The translations under genes were made by a program, and so were the position numbers. A stretch of DNA of 64,000 nt from Sycobia sp. Sy_11. Taxonomy: Eukaryota > Arthropoda > Insecta > Hymenoptera > Epichrysomallidae. The stretch spans positions 427,001-491,000 of the forward strand of contig JACCIC010000271.1 in the NCBI GenBank assembly GCA_018907035.1, written 5' to 3'. The notes beneath the pieces are model-generated. The model did not search any database. It worked only from the letters and a program-made list of their open reading frames with translations, and was not told the origin of the DNA. Below are positions 41,752-53,307 of this stretch, one piece after another (within the stretch, counting starts at the first letter, position 1; every line of letters begins with the position of its first letter).

Positions 41752-41826
41752 ATAACGTAGACCTCCGTCGCTGATTAACACCAGTTTGTGAATAAAGCGT
41801 CGTTAAATAACAAAAAAAAAAAAAAA
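41752..41826 (+). mobile_element. SINE 3' end, partial second unit
   Basis: Only the 3' part is present: AACGTAGACCTCCGTCGCTG, then AGCGTCGTTAAATAACA and a poly(A) tail. It follows copy 3 by about 50 bp. AACGTTTCCATAG after its tail resembles AACGATTTTTCCATGG before copy 3, so the two may have inserted as one unit. Confidence 0.7.
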
Positions 41827-42061
41827 ACGTTTCCATAGATTTGTGATACTTTAAATCGATAAAATTACATTAATTATGAATGAATATTGAGCTTTTTTTA
41901 AACATAAAAATGTATTTGTAGTCGAATTGTACTTTTTTCATTATGTTAAATTTTTTAAAATTACCCCATATATGAATTTAGTTCAAGCAGGAACATGCAA
42001 TTTTCTCAAACAGTACATCGTCTAATTTAACAATAAAATCAGTGATAAAATTAGATAAATT

Positions 42062-42692
42062 TAGGTAAATTAATAAATATTTTTATCGGTCTTACAGTCT
42101 TTATAATACAATATATTAGCTAAAACAATGACAGTCAAAATGTCCTTGTTTATATTCACCCCTGTAGAATTTAAAATAAAACTTATTACTACAATAATTT
42201 ATATTAAAATTAAAAATAAGAATAAAATAAAATTCATAATAAAATAAAAATAAAATAATAAATAAAATAAAATTAATAATAAAATAAAAATAAAATAATA
42301 AATAAAATAAAATAAAAATAATAAAAACAATATTCTATGTTAGTAAAGGACAACCTGACTGTCCCCACCGCCTTAAATTTAGAATGACCTTGGTGTCCTA
42401 CGTTTCGAACAGATACAGTTCATCCTCAAGAACTATACTAACATAGAATAATGTTTTTATTATTTTGTTTTTATTTTATTTATTATTTTATTTTTACTTT
42501 TATTTTATTATTAATCTTATTTTATTTTTGTTTTTAATTTTAATATAATTTATTGTATGAAAAAGTTTTATTTCAGATTCTACGCGGGTGAATATAAACA
42601 ACGACAGTCTGACTGTAATTGTTTTTGTTAATATATTGTATTATAAAGACTGTAAGATCGATAAAACTATGTATTAATTTAATTCAGAAAAG
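42062..42692. mobile_element. Fold-back element built from two family 2 PLE terminal regions
   Basis: The left arm (42062-42345) and the right arm (about 42435-42692) are inverted copies of the family 2 tail: ends AATAAATATTTTTATCGGTC and GACTGTAAGATCGATAAAA, TTCACCCCTGTAGAATTT and ATTCTACGCGGGTGAA, and AAATA versus TTTTA tracts. The loop (42346-42434) carries the family 2 hammerhead-related sequence once (minus strand). No coding sequence is present. Confidence 0.85.
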
Positions 42693-42699
42693 TCGACAT

Positions 42700-43790
42700 A
42701 AGTATAATTTTTTATTATACATTTAGGTATATGCAATTTTTTTCAAGTAATATTTTTACAGATAATAAACAAATAGTAATATATCTACAGTTAAAAAATA
42801 AGTTATTTAATGAAAAATACTTCGACATTTATTAAATTTTTTTGTTTTTGTTTTTGAGAAAGAACTAATAGTCCTGATACTCACAGATGCCTATGTGAAA
42901 TAATAATATAAACACCAATAATGTTTTCACCGATATTTCAGTTATTTATTAATTCTGAAATTTATTTTTAGGATATATTGAAACAACATGATAAAGCTTT
43001 TTTGTAATATATCTGACATCTAAAATTATTTTATAGTAAAAAAGTCACAATAATACAGTTTACAATAAAAATAATAAATGTAGATCGATCAAGATCGCTT
43101 TCTGTCACAATGAATACAGCCAGAAAATCGTCGAATCTGGAATTATAAATCCAGTTTTTATTATGATTTCCTCTATGAAACTGTGGACAGTGATTGTGGA
43201 CAGAACTATTACTTTCTGCTCCAAATAACTATCTTTAGATTTAACTTAACTAAATAATAAGTTTTTATTTAATAAATATTATAATGTTCTATTTCCTATA
43301 AAATATATTAAACTCAAAGTAAAATGCAAATTTAATCATTTTTTATTAAATTGCACATTTTTACAAAGTATGAAAAATATAAAGTCATAATTAATAAATG
43401 AAGACATTGGTTATAAATAATTATTCATTTACATAAGCGAAGTCTGCAATTTAAAAATCGTCAAGAAAACCTTGTATTATCCTTGAATTGAAGATGACTT
43501 GCAAGACTTCCTCTTTCAAATATTAAAGCAAGCTTTGTAAAAATACTATTAGTTACATTAAACAAGTTCTTCCAATACTTTGCTGAATAAGATAGTATAA
43601 CATCCAATTTAAACTATTATTATATGTTGCAAATTAGAAGCTTACATCTAATGGAATTTTTTTCGTGATTTCTTATAACACCGGTATTCAGATATTAATG
43701 ATATGAATTTATTATACAGTCATTCTTCTTAATTTACAATTAAATTTCATACCGTATGCGTTGGTTTAATTTAAAGAAATGATTCATTAA
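42700..43790. other. AT-rich stretch without recognised gene
   Basis: Nothing assigned. Confidence 0.5.
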
Positions 43791-43794
43791 ATTG

Positions 43795-43965
43795 CGAGGC
43801 CTACAATGGATCGATCCTTAGAGCGAAGGTGGTCCGAATTCAAGACCCGTTCTTTTCTCAAGTACCCCTATATAATTATATTTACTTTGATGATCTCCAT
43901 TGCCGATTATCACCATTATTTAGAAACATAAATTGAGCGGTGTTAAATAATATTAAAAAATTCAA
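43795..43965 (+). mobile_element. tRNA-derived SINE, degraded copy
   Basis: GAGGCCTACAATGGATCG, GAGCGAAG, a shortened B-box region (GGTCCGAATTCAAGACCCG), GATCTCCATTGCCGATTATC and GAGCGGTGTTAAATAATAT identify the family. A deletion removes part of the tRNA-like head and the body. Confidence 0.7.
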
Positions 43966-44501
43966 TTAAGTTTAACTAGTTAGAAAAACAAATACGAAAA
44001 ACATAAAAAAAAATATATTGTTAACACTTGAAAGGATTCACCAAAGTGTTATATAACATCGACTTATTTAGAAGATTAAGCCCTTTTAGTTTTTACTTTA
44101 TATAAGAAGTAAATACACAATTGTTTCTTTTTTATTAGAAGAAAAATAAATAATAATGAAAATAATTTTGAATAACCTGAGAAATAACTCTTTTATATAT
44201 TCAGCCCTTAATCACCTATTTGGTGCGCCGTTACGATGACAAGTGATTTAATTTTAGGCATACAATCATCAATCGATAAATGAAGGTATTTAAATCATTG
44301 CAAGAAATGGAATATTAAATTGAAAGGAACTATTTAAAATATTCTATGATACATACATTTTATAAAATAATAAAGCCATTTCGTTTATTATTTCTATTTT
44401 TAATTTATATATTTCTTCTAAAAATATATATTTTTATTAATATAGGTTATTAACATACCCCCGCTCAACTTCGCTTGAGATGATGATCTAATCGATGTAT
44501 T
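43966..44501. other. AT-rich stretch without recognised gene
   Basis: Nothing assigned. Confidence 0.5.
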
Positions 44502-44513
44502 AAATAGTTACAT

Positions 44514-44554
44514 ATAGCTGTATAAACCCTTCTGGGTTTGGGTAAGCTTAAATA

Positions 44555-44583
<29 letters not shown>
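44514..44583 (+). mobile_element. Severely 5'-truncated retroposon tail with target duplication
   Basis: Only about 43 nt (ATAGCTGTATAAACCC, then TTCTGGGTTTGGGTAAGC) and a pure A tail of about 26 remain. They are flanked by the 12-bp duplication AAATAGTTACAT at 44502-44513 and 44584-44595. The GGGTTTGGGTAAGCTTAAATAA end fits the 3' end of an insect non-LTR retrotransposon. Confidence 0.8.
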
Positions 44584-44588
<5 letters not shown>

Positions 44589-44668
44589 GTTACATCATAT
44601 CTATGTAAAAAATACTCTATGTATAAATCTATATTTTTAGTTAGTCATGAGATTTATATACTTATATT

Positions 44669-44983
44669 AGTAGTATAGCTAAGAGAGTTCTGAATCACCG
44701 GAACTAATTGTGAGCTAACATCAGCAGCTGTGACGTCACGTCCCTCTACGTCACCACTTCCGTTGATCCTGAACTCTCTTAGCTCACAGCGTTAATGTCA
44801 CGCTATATATTTAACGCTAAATATATAGTTCCCTAGCACTGTATATTCTCTCTCTCTCTCTCTCTCTCTCTTGCAGCGTGCAGATTTCTTTTTTGTCATT
44901 GAAGGGCGCAGTTGCACGACCCCACCTATCACCCTAATATGGAACAGAGAAGAGAGAGCGAGAGCTATATAGCTCTCTCTCTC

Positions 44984-45020
<37 letters not shown>

Positions 45021-45141
45021 ACTGGTAATGTCACGCGCCCCCTACATCATTACTTCCGGTGATTCTGAACGGTCTTAGCTCACAGCGCTGACGTCACGTG
45101 CCATGATGTCGCGCTGTGCCTGTCTCCCCTAGCGCTATATT

Positions 45142-45182
<41 letters not shown>

Positions 45183-45292
45183 CAGCGCGCAGATTTCTTT
45201 TTTGTCATTGAAGGGCGCAGTTGCACGACCCCACCTATCACCCTAATATGGAACAGAGCAGAGGGAGCGAGAGCTATATAGCTCTCTCTCTC

Positions 45293-45327
<35 letters not shown>

Positions 45328-45708
45328 CTACTGGTAATGTCACGCGCCCCCTACATCATTACTTCCGGTGATTCTGAACGGTCTTAGCTCACAGCGCTGA
45401 CGTCACGTGCCATGATGTCGCGCGCCGTGACGTCGCGCTGTGCCTGTCTCCCCCTAGCGCTATATTCTTTTCTCTCTCTCTCTCTCTTGCAGCGCGCAGA
45501 TTTCTTTGTCATTGAAGGGTGCAGTTGCACGATCCCACCTATCACCCTAATATGGAACAGAGTAGAGGGAGCGAGAGCTATATAGCTTTCTCTCTCTCTT
45601 TCTACCGGTGAACTTGACCATGCCTTTGTTTAGCCTAGTAGTCAACACTTTGTGCTATAGTCCAGATCAATAATTGGGGACATATATAATTGCTCGTATA
45701 CTATAATA
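44669..45708. repeat. Left terminal inverted repeat of the Polinton-like element, internally triplicated
   Basis: It matches the right TIR end to end (AGTAGTATAG..., AGTTCCGGTGAT, GCTCACAGCGTTAA, TTGCA.CG.GCAGATTT, CACCCTAATATGGAACAGA, GCCTAGTAGTCAACACTTTG) but is about twice as long. A unit of about 307 bp starting TTGCAGCG occurs three times (44871, 45180, 45487), each with a CT run. TGACGTCA palindromes lie at 44731, 45089 and 45398, the last two continuing into CACGTG. Confidence 0.9.
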
Positions 45709-45733
45709 CTTTTGTTCGACTTTGGAAGGAGCT

Positions 45734-46234
45734 CTACTTTGAGGATATATCGAGATAGTATTTTTTTAATAATTTTACATTGTGCTGAGCACACGTAACT
45801 TTGTATGCTGCATTATAATTGGTGCATACTGTTAGGGTATTCTTGCACTTCTGTTCCTTCCACTCGCAAAATGGTAAATTTACAGTATTAATATCGTAAA
45901 CGATAAAATGATATCTTTTAAATCTAGCTAACCATTTTCTTTTTATTGCTCCATTGGTGAATATTTTAGTTGCATTCGGTAAATTTTCATAAAGTATATT
46001 GACAATTTGATTATAGCAAAACTGTCCTGAATTACATGAAATACCATAATAATTAATTTCATGCCATTTATTTTGCTTGTTGATATGATCTGGAAGTCGT
46101 TCACGAGAAAATGGCTTTTTAAATAAAAATACTATAGGTTCTGAATCGTCTTTGAGTGATAAAATGCCAAGCTCTTTCAGTAGATATTCATTGTCATCCT
46201 TCTGGAAGCCTTGTATATCAACGACATACTCCAT
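45734..46234 (-). CDS. Polinton-element gene X, left copy
   Basis: A 166-codon ORF starts MEYVVDIQGFQKDDNEYLL and continues with VFLFKKPFSRERLPD, NYYGISCNSGQFCYN and a C-terminal half with Cys/His residues (CEWKEQKCKN, VTCAQHN). It is the only element ORF here that reads open to a full-looking length. It is paralogous to the gene at 53308-53834, sharing MEY.VD.QGF, ELGI/EVAI, the HEINYYGISCNSG / LERHYHGLPCSSG box and Cys/His tail. It points out of the element's left end. Function unknown; such ORFs recur in insect genomes. Confidence 0.7.
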   Translation of the reverse strand: MEYVVDIQGFQKDDNEYLLKELGILSLKDDSEPIVFLFKKPFSRERLPDHINKQNKWHEINYYGISCNSGQFCYNQIVNILYENLPNATKIFTNGAIKRKWLARFKRYHFIVYDINTVNLPFCEWKEQKCKNTLTVCTNYNAAYKVTCAQHNVKLLKKYYLDISSK

Positions 46235-46295
46235 CTTAACTGAGAACTTTTGATAAAAAAATTTACTTCTATATTATCACATTTTCATTACCAGT

Positions 46296-47245
46296 TTATA
46301 ACTTCTTAACGTCGCCACTCATAGGATGGTATTGCACGATACGATCATGCAAAATTAAGTAGTAAGCTGACGTATTTGATGAAAAATTATTTTTTGATTC
46401 AAATTCTAGGTGTGCATCAACGGGTGCGCTTTTCAGCGACTCGTTTTGCTTTGAACAATCAATAACTATAAGTGGCATATGATCTAGGAAATCTGTTTTC
46501 TTTAGAATAGCCGAGACTCTTTATTGTAGTAGACATTTTGAAAATTTGCATACATATTATACAATATCGAATTATACAATTATACAATTATACAATTTGT
46601 ATCTTTTTGTCCTTCTCTATTTGTTTGAAGTGCAAGAATAACGAATCGTGGCTTTTCCAGTTGATTAGTCGTTTTCACAGTCCAAACGTACTTGGATGTA
46701 GCGGGAAAGAGCGGATATTCATGTAGCTTCGAAGTACGAAAACTCATAGAGATCGGATAATTTTTTTTTTTGAGTAGTCGAAGTTTGTATTCATCGGAAA
46801 CTATTACATATGGCATTAACCATTCGATCTTTCTAATCTCTATTTTGAAATTTTCATATAGTTGTGCATTATCAGTTGATCTCAGTGTTGCTGTTTGCAC
46901 AACAGCGTTCAATCGTTACGTGATCTGACAAAAACAAGTTCATGCTTTGCATTAATTATAATTTTACGGTAATCTTCAACAAAACCGAAAATCATGTTGA
47001 GAGGAAGGCATGCATCAAAATAGCCTAAATTATCTAAGATTGTATTAGACTCTTCTATATCAAGCCATCCTGCATTTTCTATTATTATACATTGATTCGG
47101 ACTTAAACAAAGCCAACCTTTCATAAGGCTCGTTATTCCAGTATTTTTACAGCTATCAATTTCTATTGCATTCAATTCATATCTAATACCCTCAAGTAAG
47201 TGACAGATCCCGTTGTTTGCAAATTTAGTATTTTGCAACCTTGTA
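46296..47245 (-). pseudogene. Double-jelly-roll major capsid-like protein, N-terminally truncated
   Basis: Three minus-strand frames in order (to 46909, 46912-46580, 46478-46296) carry the segments FANNGICHLLEGIRYELNAI, NMIFGFVEDYRKIIINAK, ELVFVRSRND, KYVWTVKTTNQLEKPRF and AYYLILHDRIVQYHPMSGD. These are characteristic of the double-jelly-roll capsid family of Polinton-like viruses. Frameshifts occur near 46910 and 46530, and the middle third is shortened. Upstream it is fused in frame to the tail of the PLA2-domain protein at about 47245, so its own start is lost. Confidence 0.8.
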
Positions 47246-47824
47246 CCATCATTTTTTGTAAGTTTACCAAGTTTTTGAGAAAGTGGAAATATTCTTGGAA
47301 ACGTAACATTGCCTTTACCGCAGGCCTTTTTAACGCCTTCGCGAGCGCCCTTTAATGCAGAGCGAACTACTTTTTGAGAACTTGTATTTGGAATTACTGA
47401 ATATGCAGCAGATTTAATTATTTTTTTAAGGTTGCTTTATTGTTTTTACCAGGCAATTTCTTATTTTTCTGCTTTAATCCCATTCCTAACTTTACTTTAA
47501 GTTTCATTGCATTATAAACGGCAAGTGAAGCAGCCTTTTCGGCCAAACTTGCGTTCTTTGATTTAAGACGCAAGCGAGCTTTGTTTGCGAGAATTCGATC
47601 TGCAGTATGCGTAGCTTGTATTTTGTTAACACTGCTGGAATATGCTATATCGTGTTCTTTGCAAGCAGAATCAAGGTCTTTTATCCCAGGATCATCACGA
47701 GCCATTCGTTTTTTCAATTTTGTCCCAGGACCGCATCATTGATAACCTGTAAATGCAGTTCAATAGGTAAGTGATTAAGTATCTTATTAAATACTACACC
47801 ACCTTTTCGCTTACGGACGATCAT
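47246..47824 (-). pseudogene. Phospholipase-A2-domain minor capsid-like protein
   Basis: From ATG at 47824 the minus strand reads a basic N-terminus and LPIELHL, then after a frameshift GYQ-stop-CGPGTKL, the calcium-binding loop with a TGA in place of an aromatic codon. DDPGIKDLDSACKEHDIAYS follows, with the HD catalytic pair. A lysine-rich tail and, after a frameshift in an A-run near 47424, RSALKGAREGVKKA and NVTFPRIFPLSQKLG complete it. Such PLA2 domains occur in parvoviral and Polinton/adintovirus-like capsid proteins and help virions leave endosomes. At least two breaks make it inactive. Confidence 0.8.
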
Positions 47825-47940
47825 TCTGTTTAAAAAGATAAAATGATACTAATTAATTCTATATATAAACATGCTATTTATAATCTATTGCCACAGTTTC
47901 AGTTAAAACCGTGATATACAAAAATGAAATTCAAAGAATA

Positions 47941-48055
47941 CTAAACAAAATTACCTGTTATTAATTTTGACTCTTTTACTGAGAAGGAAAAGAAGAGTAA
48001 ACGGCATGGAGATTTGTAATTTGTTGACTTATAACTCATCCGAATGGTCTTAGAT

Positions 48056-48117
<62 letters not shown>

Positions 48118-48136
48118 AATCATTAAATCAACCAAA
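47941..48136. other. Interval with AT microsatellite, probably replacing the ATPase start
   Basis: A 58-bp TA run (48056-48113) precedes the ATPase remnant. Just before it the plus strand reads LIRMVLDL, which may be a scrap of the ATPase N-terminus ahead of the Walker A loop. No Walker A motif is present. Confidence 0.4.
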
Positions 48137-48602
48137 ATACAAGTATTTAGAAAAGCTGTTGGAGCCAATAGAGGGTGTCCAATATTTTCCATTCAGCGAG
48201 CATGAAGCAGTAGTATGACCTGATAGCGTGCTTTCTAACTGTATTATGATTTTCGATGATATCGCTTGCGAGAAACAGGACAATGTTAAAGCTTACTTTT
48301 GCATGGAAAGATATAAGGATGTTGATTGTTTTTATCTTTGTCAATCATATGCACACGTTCCAAAACACTTTGTAAGGGATAATGTTAATTTACTTATGTT
48401 GTTTCGGCAGGATGAGGTTAATTTAAAACACATATATCTCGATCATGTAAATTCAGATATATCTTTAATAAATTAAAAAAAATATGCTCTACTTATTGGA
48501 ATGATCGTAAGCATAGTTTTATAATCATTCATAAAGATCAAAACATAAATTATGGTAGATATAGACAAGGATTTGACACTTTTGCTATAAATATAGTATA
48601 AA
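48137..48602 (+). pseudogene. Genome-packaging ATPase, C-terminal two thirds
   Basis: The plus strand reads EKLLEPIEGVQYFPFSEHE, a TGA stop, then NCIMIFDDIACEKQDNVK (Walker B, IMIFDD), CFYLCQSYAHVPKHFVRDN (sensor region) and LMLFRQDEVNLKHIY. After a frameshift near 48475 it continues CSTYWNDRKHSFIIIHKD and GRYRQGFDTF to its stop. This is the FtsK/HerA-type packaging ATPase of Polinton-like viruses. Walker A is missing. Confidence 0.82.
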
Positions 48603-48646
48603 ATAAATATACCGAACATTATTGTTTTAAAAGTTGAATACTCAGC

Positions 48647-48808
48647 ATGGCCGATTATCATCGAGAAAAAATTATATTGCTTCAACTGGAAAAGTCACGC
48701 AAAGCAATAAGACGTGAATATAAATTATTAAAATATGATCGAGCGAATGTAGAACATACATTAGACGAAACCTTTAAACCAATTGTTACGCCTCTAAATT
48801 TCATTTAA
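48647..48808 (+). CDS. Small Polinton-element ORF (53 codons)
   Basis: ATG at 48647 opens MADYHREKIILLQLEKSRKA, a basic helix, and ends LDETFKPIVTPLNFI. It lies 45 bp after the ATPase stop, in the same orientation. The FKPIVTPL segment looks like the start of a larger structural protein known next to the ATPase in related elements; here it ends at a TAA and runs into the convergent polymerase. Probably truncated. Confidence 0.5.
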   Translation: MADYHREKIILLQLEKSRKAIRREYKLLKYDRANVEHTLDETFKPIVTPLNFI

Positions 48809-51800
48809 TGCACGTTCATGTTCACGTATACTGTAATGACCCCATAGAAGAGTATCTGTTGATCCTGTTTCTATAAATCGCTTATCATCAAATGGATTTA
48901 ACGCTATTTTGTTTTATTTTTCTGTATGTACGATATGAAGTCTTGATCGAATATTATATTGATCTCTATGGATAATGACTCTTTCTTCCAAACAATGAAC
49001 ATAATCTTCAAAATTAATTGTGGTTTTCACTATAGTACATTTAACAACCTTAGCTTTCTTAATCTGTTCTTGTCCTTGAATCATCATACTATACATTTTA
49101 TTCCGCAATCCAATAAATTCTGTTAAAATTTTACCATAACACTCATCCTTCATGAGTCCAACAATTTTCTTATTTTTTTGCGGTATTTTAAGGATTATTC
49201 TGCGGATAATCTGATGTATCAAATTCATGAATGTCCTTCCACATCAAATCGTACATATTAATGTTTTTTACTTCATATACCAAACTATCAGTATCTGTAT
49301 ATAATAATTTACAGTTATTACCGACTCTATTTTGCATGCATTCATAGTGAAATCTAGAAACTTTTGTTTTCGATAAATCTAATACAGACAGTCCAACATA
49401 AATAGGTTTTCTGATCTGAATTTCAGTTCTTTGTAACTGTACAGCAACGAAATTTTCATCAAAAATTGAACAATTATGAAAATTTGGACTTGCTATTAGT
49501 GCTTTTGCACCATAACTGCCATTTATTCACCAGCTTCACATCTACTCTTTTCCTTTCATTTTCCATTGTCTTTCTATAAATAGCATTATTTAAAAATTTG
49601 GAAAAAACTTCTCGAATTCATTTTTTGCCTGTTTTCTTTTTTCGCTATTTAAATCAATATAGTCTTTAAGCCATGGTTTCTGATTAAATTTTAATACTCT
49701 ATGTATCTTTTTTAAGTATAAGCCATATTTAACTGCTTGTTGCAATGCTTTGTAGTGAATTATATAGCGTTTTGTTTTTTATTATATAAAGTCAGTTTAT
49801 ATAATAAAAAAAATATTTTTATTATATAAGATAGTTTCTTCATTTTACTTCCTGGTGCTGCAATATGTTTCGGGCACAGTGGCAAATCTTTATGTAAATC
49901 ATGAATATTTTCTGGATATTCTAAATCGACCTCTAGAATATATCGAGTAGGAGATTCATCTGCTGTTTTCAGAAATTTGGATTCATTGTCTATATTTTGT
50001 TCTCATTCGAAACCTCCGTAAGGAAGATATTGAGTCATTGCCCTACCATAAAGGTTGTTTTCGTCATAGTAGAGCAAAAATTTATTTTCCTTCGTTTCAT
50101 TAAACTGACTGTCCATATATTTATTATTCGCCTTTGCATAGCGGTTCGAACATTGGCTAATACCACCCCTGATACCTCTTTCGATAAACATCAACATATC
50201 AATATCGGTAAGCAATTCTAACTTTATTTTTGTATATTTTAGCATTGCATCCCACGACAGACCCGGAATGGTATAATAATGGGCCGGATCAAGATGATAT
50301 GCTTGAAGGCAATTATCTCGAATGTTTTCGAATACATCATCAAGGAGCAATACATCAATTTTTAAATATAGATAGGAATATTCGCCAAGTGTTTGAATAT
50401 CAAAATCTTGCCACACTCGTTTAGCATACTGATAGTCTTCATCAGTAATAGTGGAATTGAATAAATTACTGTAAAATGCATCTTTGACTGGCAATTCCGT
50501 TTCTTCTAATTTATCAAACGATGAAATATATTCATATGGGAAGACTCCTTTTCGTTTAACTAATCTAATTTACTTGTTTGATCGAAAGTCCCTCTTACAA
50601 ATATTTTTTAAAATACTATGCTCTTCTAAATATGACGCTAATTTATCAAGAGAACAAGGCATAAATCGAAACGAATCGATAAATATAAAACTAATATCCA
50701 TGTCTTGTATATATTTTATAAATGATATATATTTCTCCTTATTTTCGGGCAGAACATATACACGTCCTTCAAAATGTGTTGCAAGTTCTTTAATAAATAA
50801 ATGTACATCATACCCCGATAAATTATGAAATATAACAGGTATAACTTTGGAATCATTATAATTCAAATTAGACGAGTTATGTGCAGGACCTCGGTATTTG
50901 AAATCGATATTTAAATTTTATAAAACTGCTAATATAAAACTGCTAATGTAAAACTGTAAAATATACCTATCGTCCTATAAGATGACAGTGATCTTGACTT
51001 TATTATCTGTACAATTAAAATCTTTTTCGTAAATGTGACAAACTTTTTCTGTTTGATAGTTTAAAGTTTTAATGTCTGTCAGTCGATTCATCGGCTTTGC
51101 ATTCTGGTATACTTCCGTTATTTTTACTGAAAACTCTTGCAATTATTGCATGAACCATTCAGCAGGTGATGGTCCTATTTCTTTATCTGCTCGTCTGTAG
51201 CTTCGGTATTCACACTGTGTCTCATCATAACTGCATTTCATATAAACCCCAATACTAATTGCATTATGTTTTTGTTTTGCATACTTGTGATCTTCTATTT
51301 TTTCTAACATGCATTCAAAATCTGCATATATCACAAATGGTACACGCTCTCTGAATGAAAAGTTTTTAAATTCTAACATATTATTCTTCTGTGTGGGTAA
51401 TTTTATTTTACAATGATTTTTTTCCTAAAAATCGATGATGTGTAAGTTTAATTTTTCTTTAGATAGAAAATAATGTAAGCATCTGTCACAAAGATGAAGT
51501 TTCCCTTTACGTTTTCTGACTTGAGAACTCATCAAGCGAGATAAATTTTTAATCCACACATAGTGGTATCGAGCTGGGAGATTTTCATTATTTACGCTTC
51601 TATTTACACTTTCTTCTTCATCAGTATAGTCATCTTGTATGATTAGTAAATTCACATGCCTTTCCTTTTTTCTATATGTTATATAACATGGAGATACATC
51701 AAAGACATTTTTTTTCTTCTTTTTTAGCATATATAAGTTAATGGAAGTATTTTGATTGTATTGTTCAAATTTAAAAATATCTTTTGTCTTCATTGGAAAG

Positions 51801-52561
51801 GCAGTATCCTTAAAATTAAGAATATATTCCTACTGCTTATAGCTGAAACTCGATTACTATTCACTTTAACTGTATATAAAGCAGACAAAACTGTCCAATT
51901 AGAACATTGGTCATCGTTATTTTTTATATTAAAACAAGTATGTTTTTTTTCAATTACTTCAGGTAGTGTTATGTATGAACTACCTTTTATTGAGTTAAAT
52001 TTATAAATATTTATTGCTAAATTTATAATCGAATGCAACGTCCAGCCAGAATCTCTCTCTTGCAACTCATCCATATTACGGTGGATGGGTTCTTGGACAC
52101 GTTGCATACCAATCTTTCAAATTCCTGGTCTCAAATATTTGCGCATTTTTTGTTTTAAAATATTTGATTTTTATTATCTGCTCTGAGTTTTTTTATATTA
52201 TATACTCAGCAGACAGAACCGTATTCATTTTAAGTGATGAATGATCTTGTAACGATATTTTTATCTGCTTCTCAACGAATTTTAATGAATCATCTAAAAA
52301 TGTATGAATATCTTGTTGTTTGATATTCGTTACAATTCCAAATTTTATGCAATTGTTAAAAGCAGATTGAATTTCACTCCAAGTTACCTTTTTGTCCTCC
52401 TTTTGCGATAAGTCGCCACCTTGTTTAGCGTAACAATTCAATTTGTAATAAACACTCTGAAAATGATTCACAAGTGTAATACATCGACGCTTCTTAGGTG
52501 CAATTCTAGAATGCTTCATTATATTTGTTATTGATGTAACTGCTGCAGACGCATAATCCAT
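48805..52561 (-). pseudogene. Protein-primed family B DNA polymerase of the Polinton-like element
   Basis: Colinear minus-strand pieces: 52561-52193, 52107-51790, 51793-51425 (zinc-like CDRCLHYFLSKEKL), 51379-51143 (Exo I YADFECML), 50866-50570 (Exo II HNLSGYDVH), 50494-50003 (Exo III YLKID; motif A YYDENNLYG), about 49990-49230 (motif B NNAIYRKT, motif C YTDTDS at 49284-49301) and 49228-48805 (C-terminus GLMKDE, ending near ALNPFDDKRF). Motif B has Arg where Gly is expected. At least eight frameshifts or stops. The family copies the element's linear genome using a terminal protein primer. Confidence 0.9.
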
Positions 52562-53307
52562 CCATCAAACAATATTCTCTCTGTTAGCCATTTGTCTAGA
52601 TACAAATCGACAGGATTTTTGAAGCCGTTGAATAACATCCTGATAATGTTTGAGTAATGCCGTAATGCTTCACAACACTCAATAATTTTTATTTCTTTAT
52701 TTCATTCTCCCAGAACATATAATTAGAACAATGTATATTTTTAAAATAACTATTCCACTATAATTTAGTTTCTACTATAACGTTAGTAGATAAATATCAC
52801 CCACAAAACAGATAATAACCAGTCACACAAATACACACATATAAGAAACGCGAAACTGGAAACATTTGGAGATTGAAATCTATACCTTCTATACTTGCTG
52901 CTTCGTAATTGCGATAAACTTATAAAAGCTCGAATAGTTCAAGATTGAAAACTATACTGCCTAAATTTGCTGCATCCTTACTGTTATATAGTTGGAAAAG
53001 TTCAGAAAAAATCAATATCGGAATACGTTGTGGGGAAATTTCTTTTGTTATGGACGCCCTTCCTATGGAAAATCAATATGTGCAGCTGTTGTGATGAAAC
53101 ATTTTCCTTTACGAAGAAAGTAGATGACGGTTGCTTTAAAGGAAATCATATAGCGATTATATAGTTTACAGAAAATCTAATTTATAACTAATCTATATAA
53201 TATATCAATTGCACATATGTATGTATTTAGTTTAAAGCAGAATGATGGGAGTATTTATTTACCTATAAAAGCAATCGTAAAACTAAAAGAAATCGTTCTT
53301 AGTCATT
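52562..53307. other. Interval between polymerase and gene X right copy
   Basis: AT-rich. A 65-codon plus ORF at 52967 ends with CSCCDETFSF but is not recognised. It would be the place for a divergent promoter between the polymerase and gene X. Confidence 0.4.
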
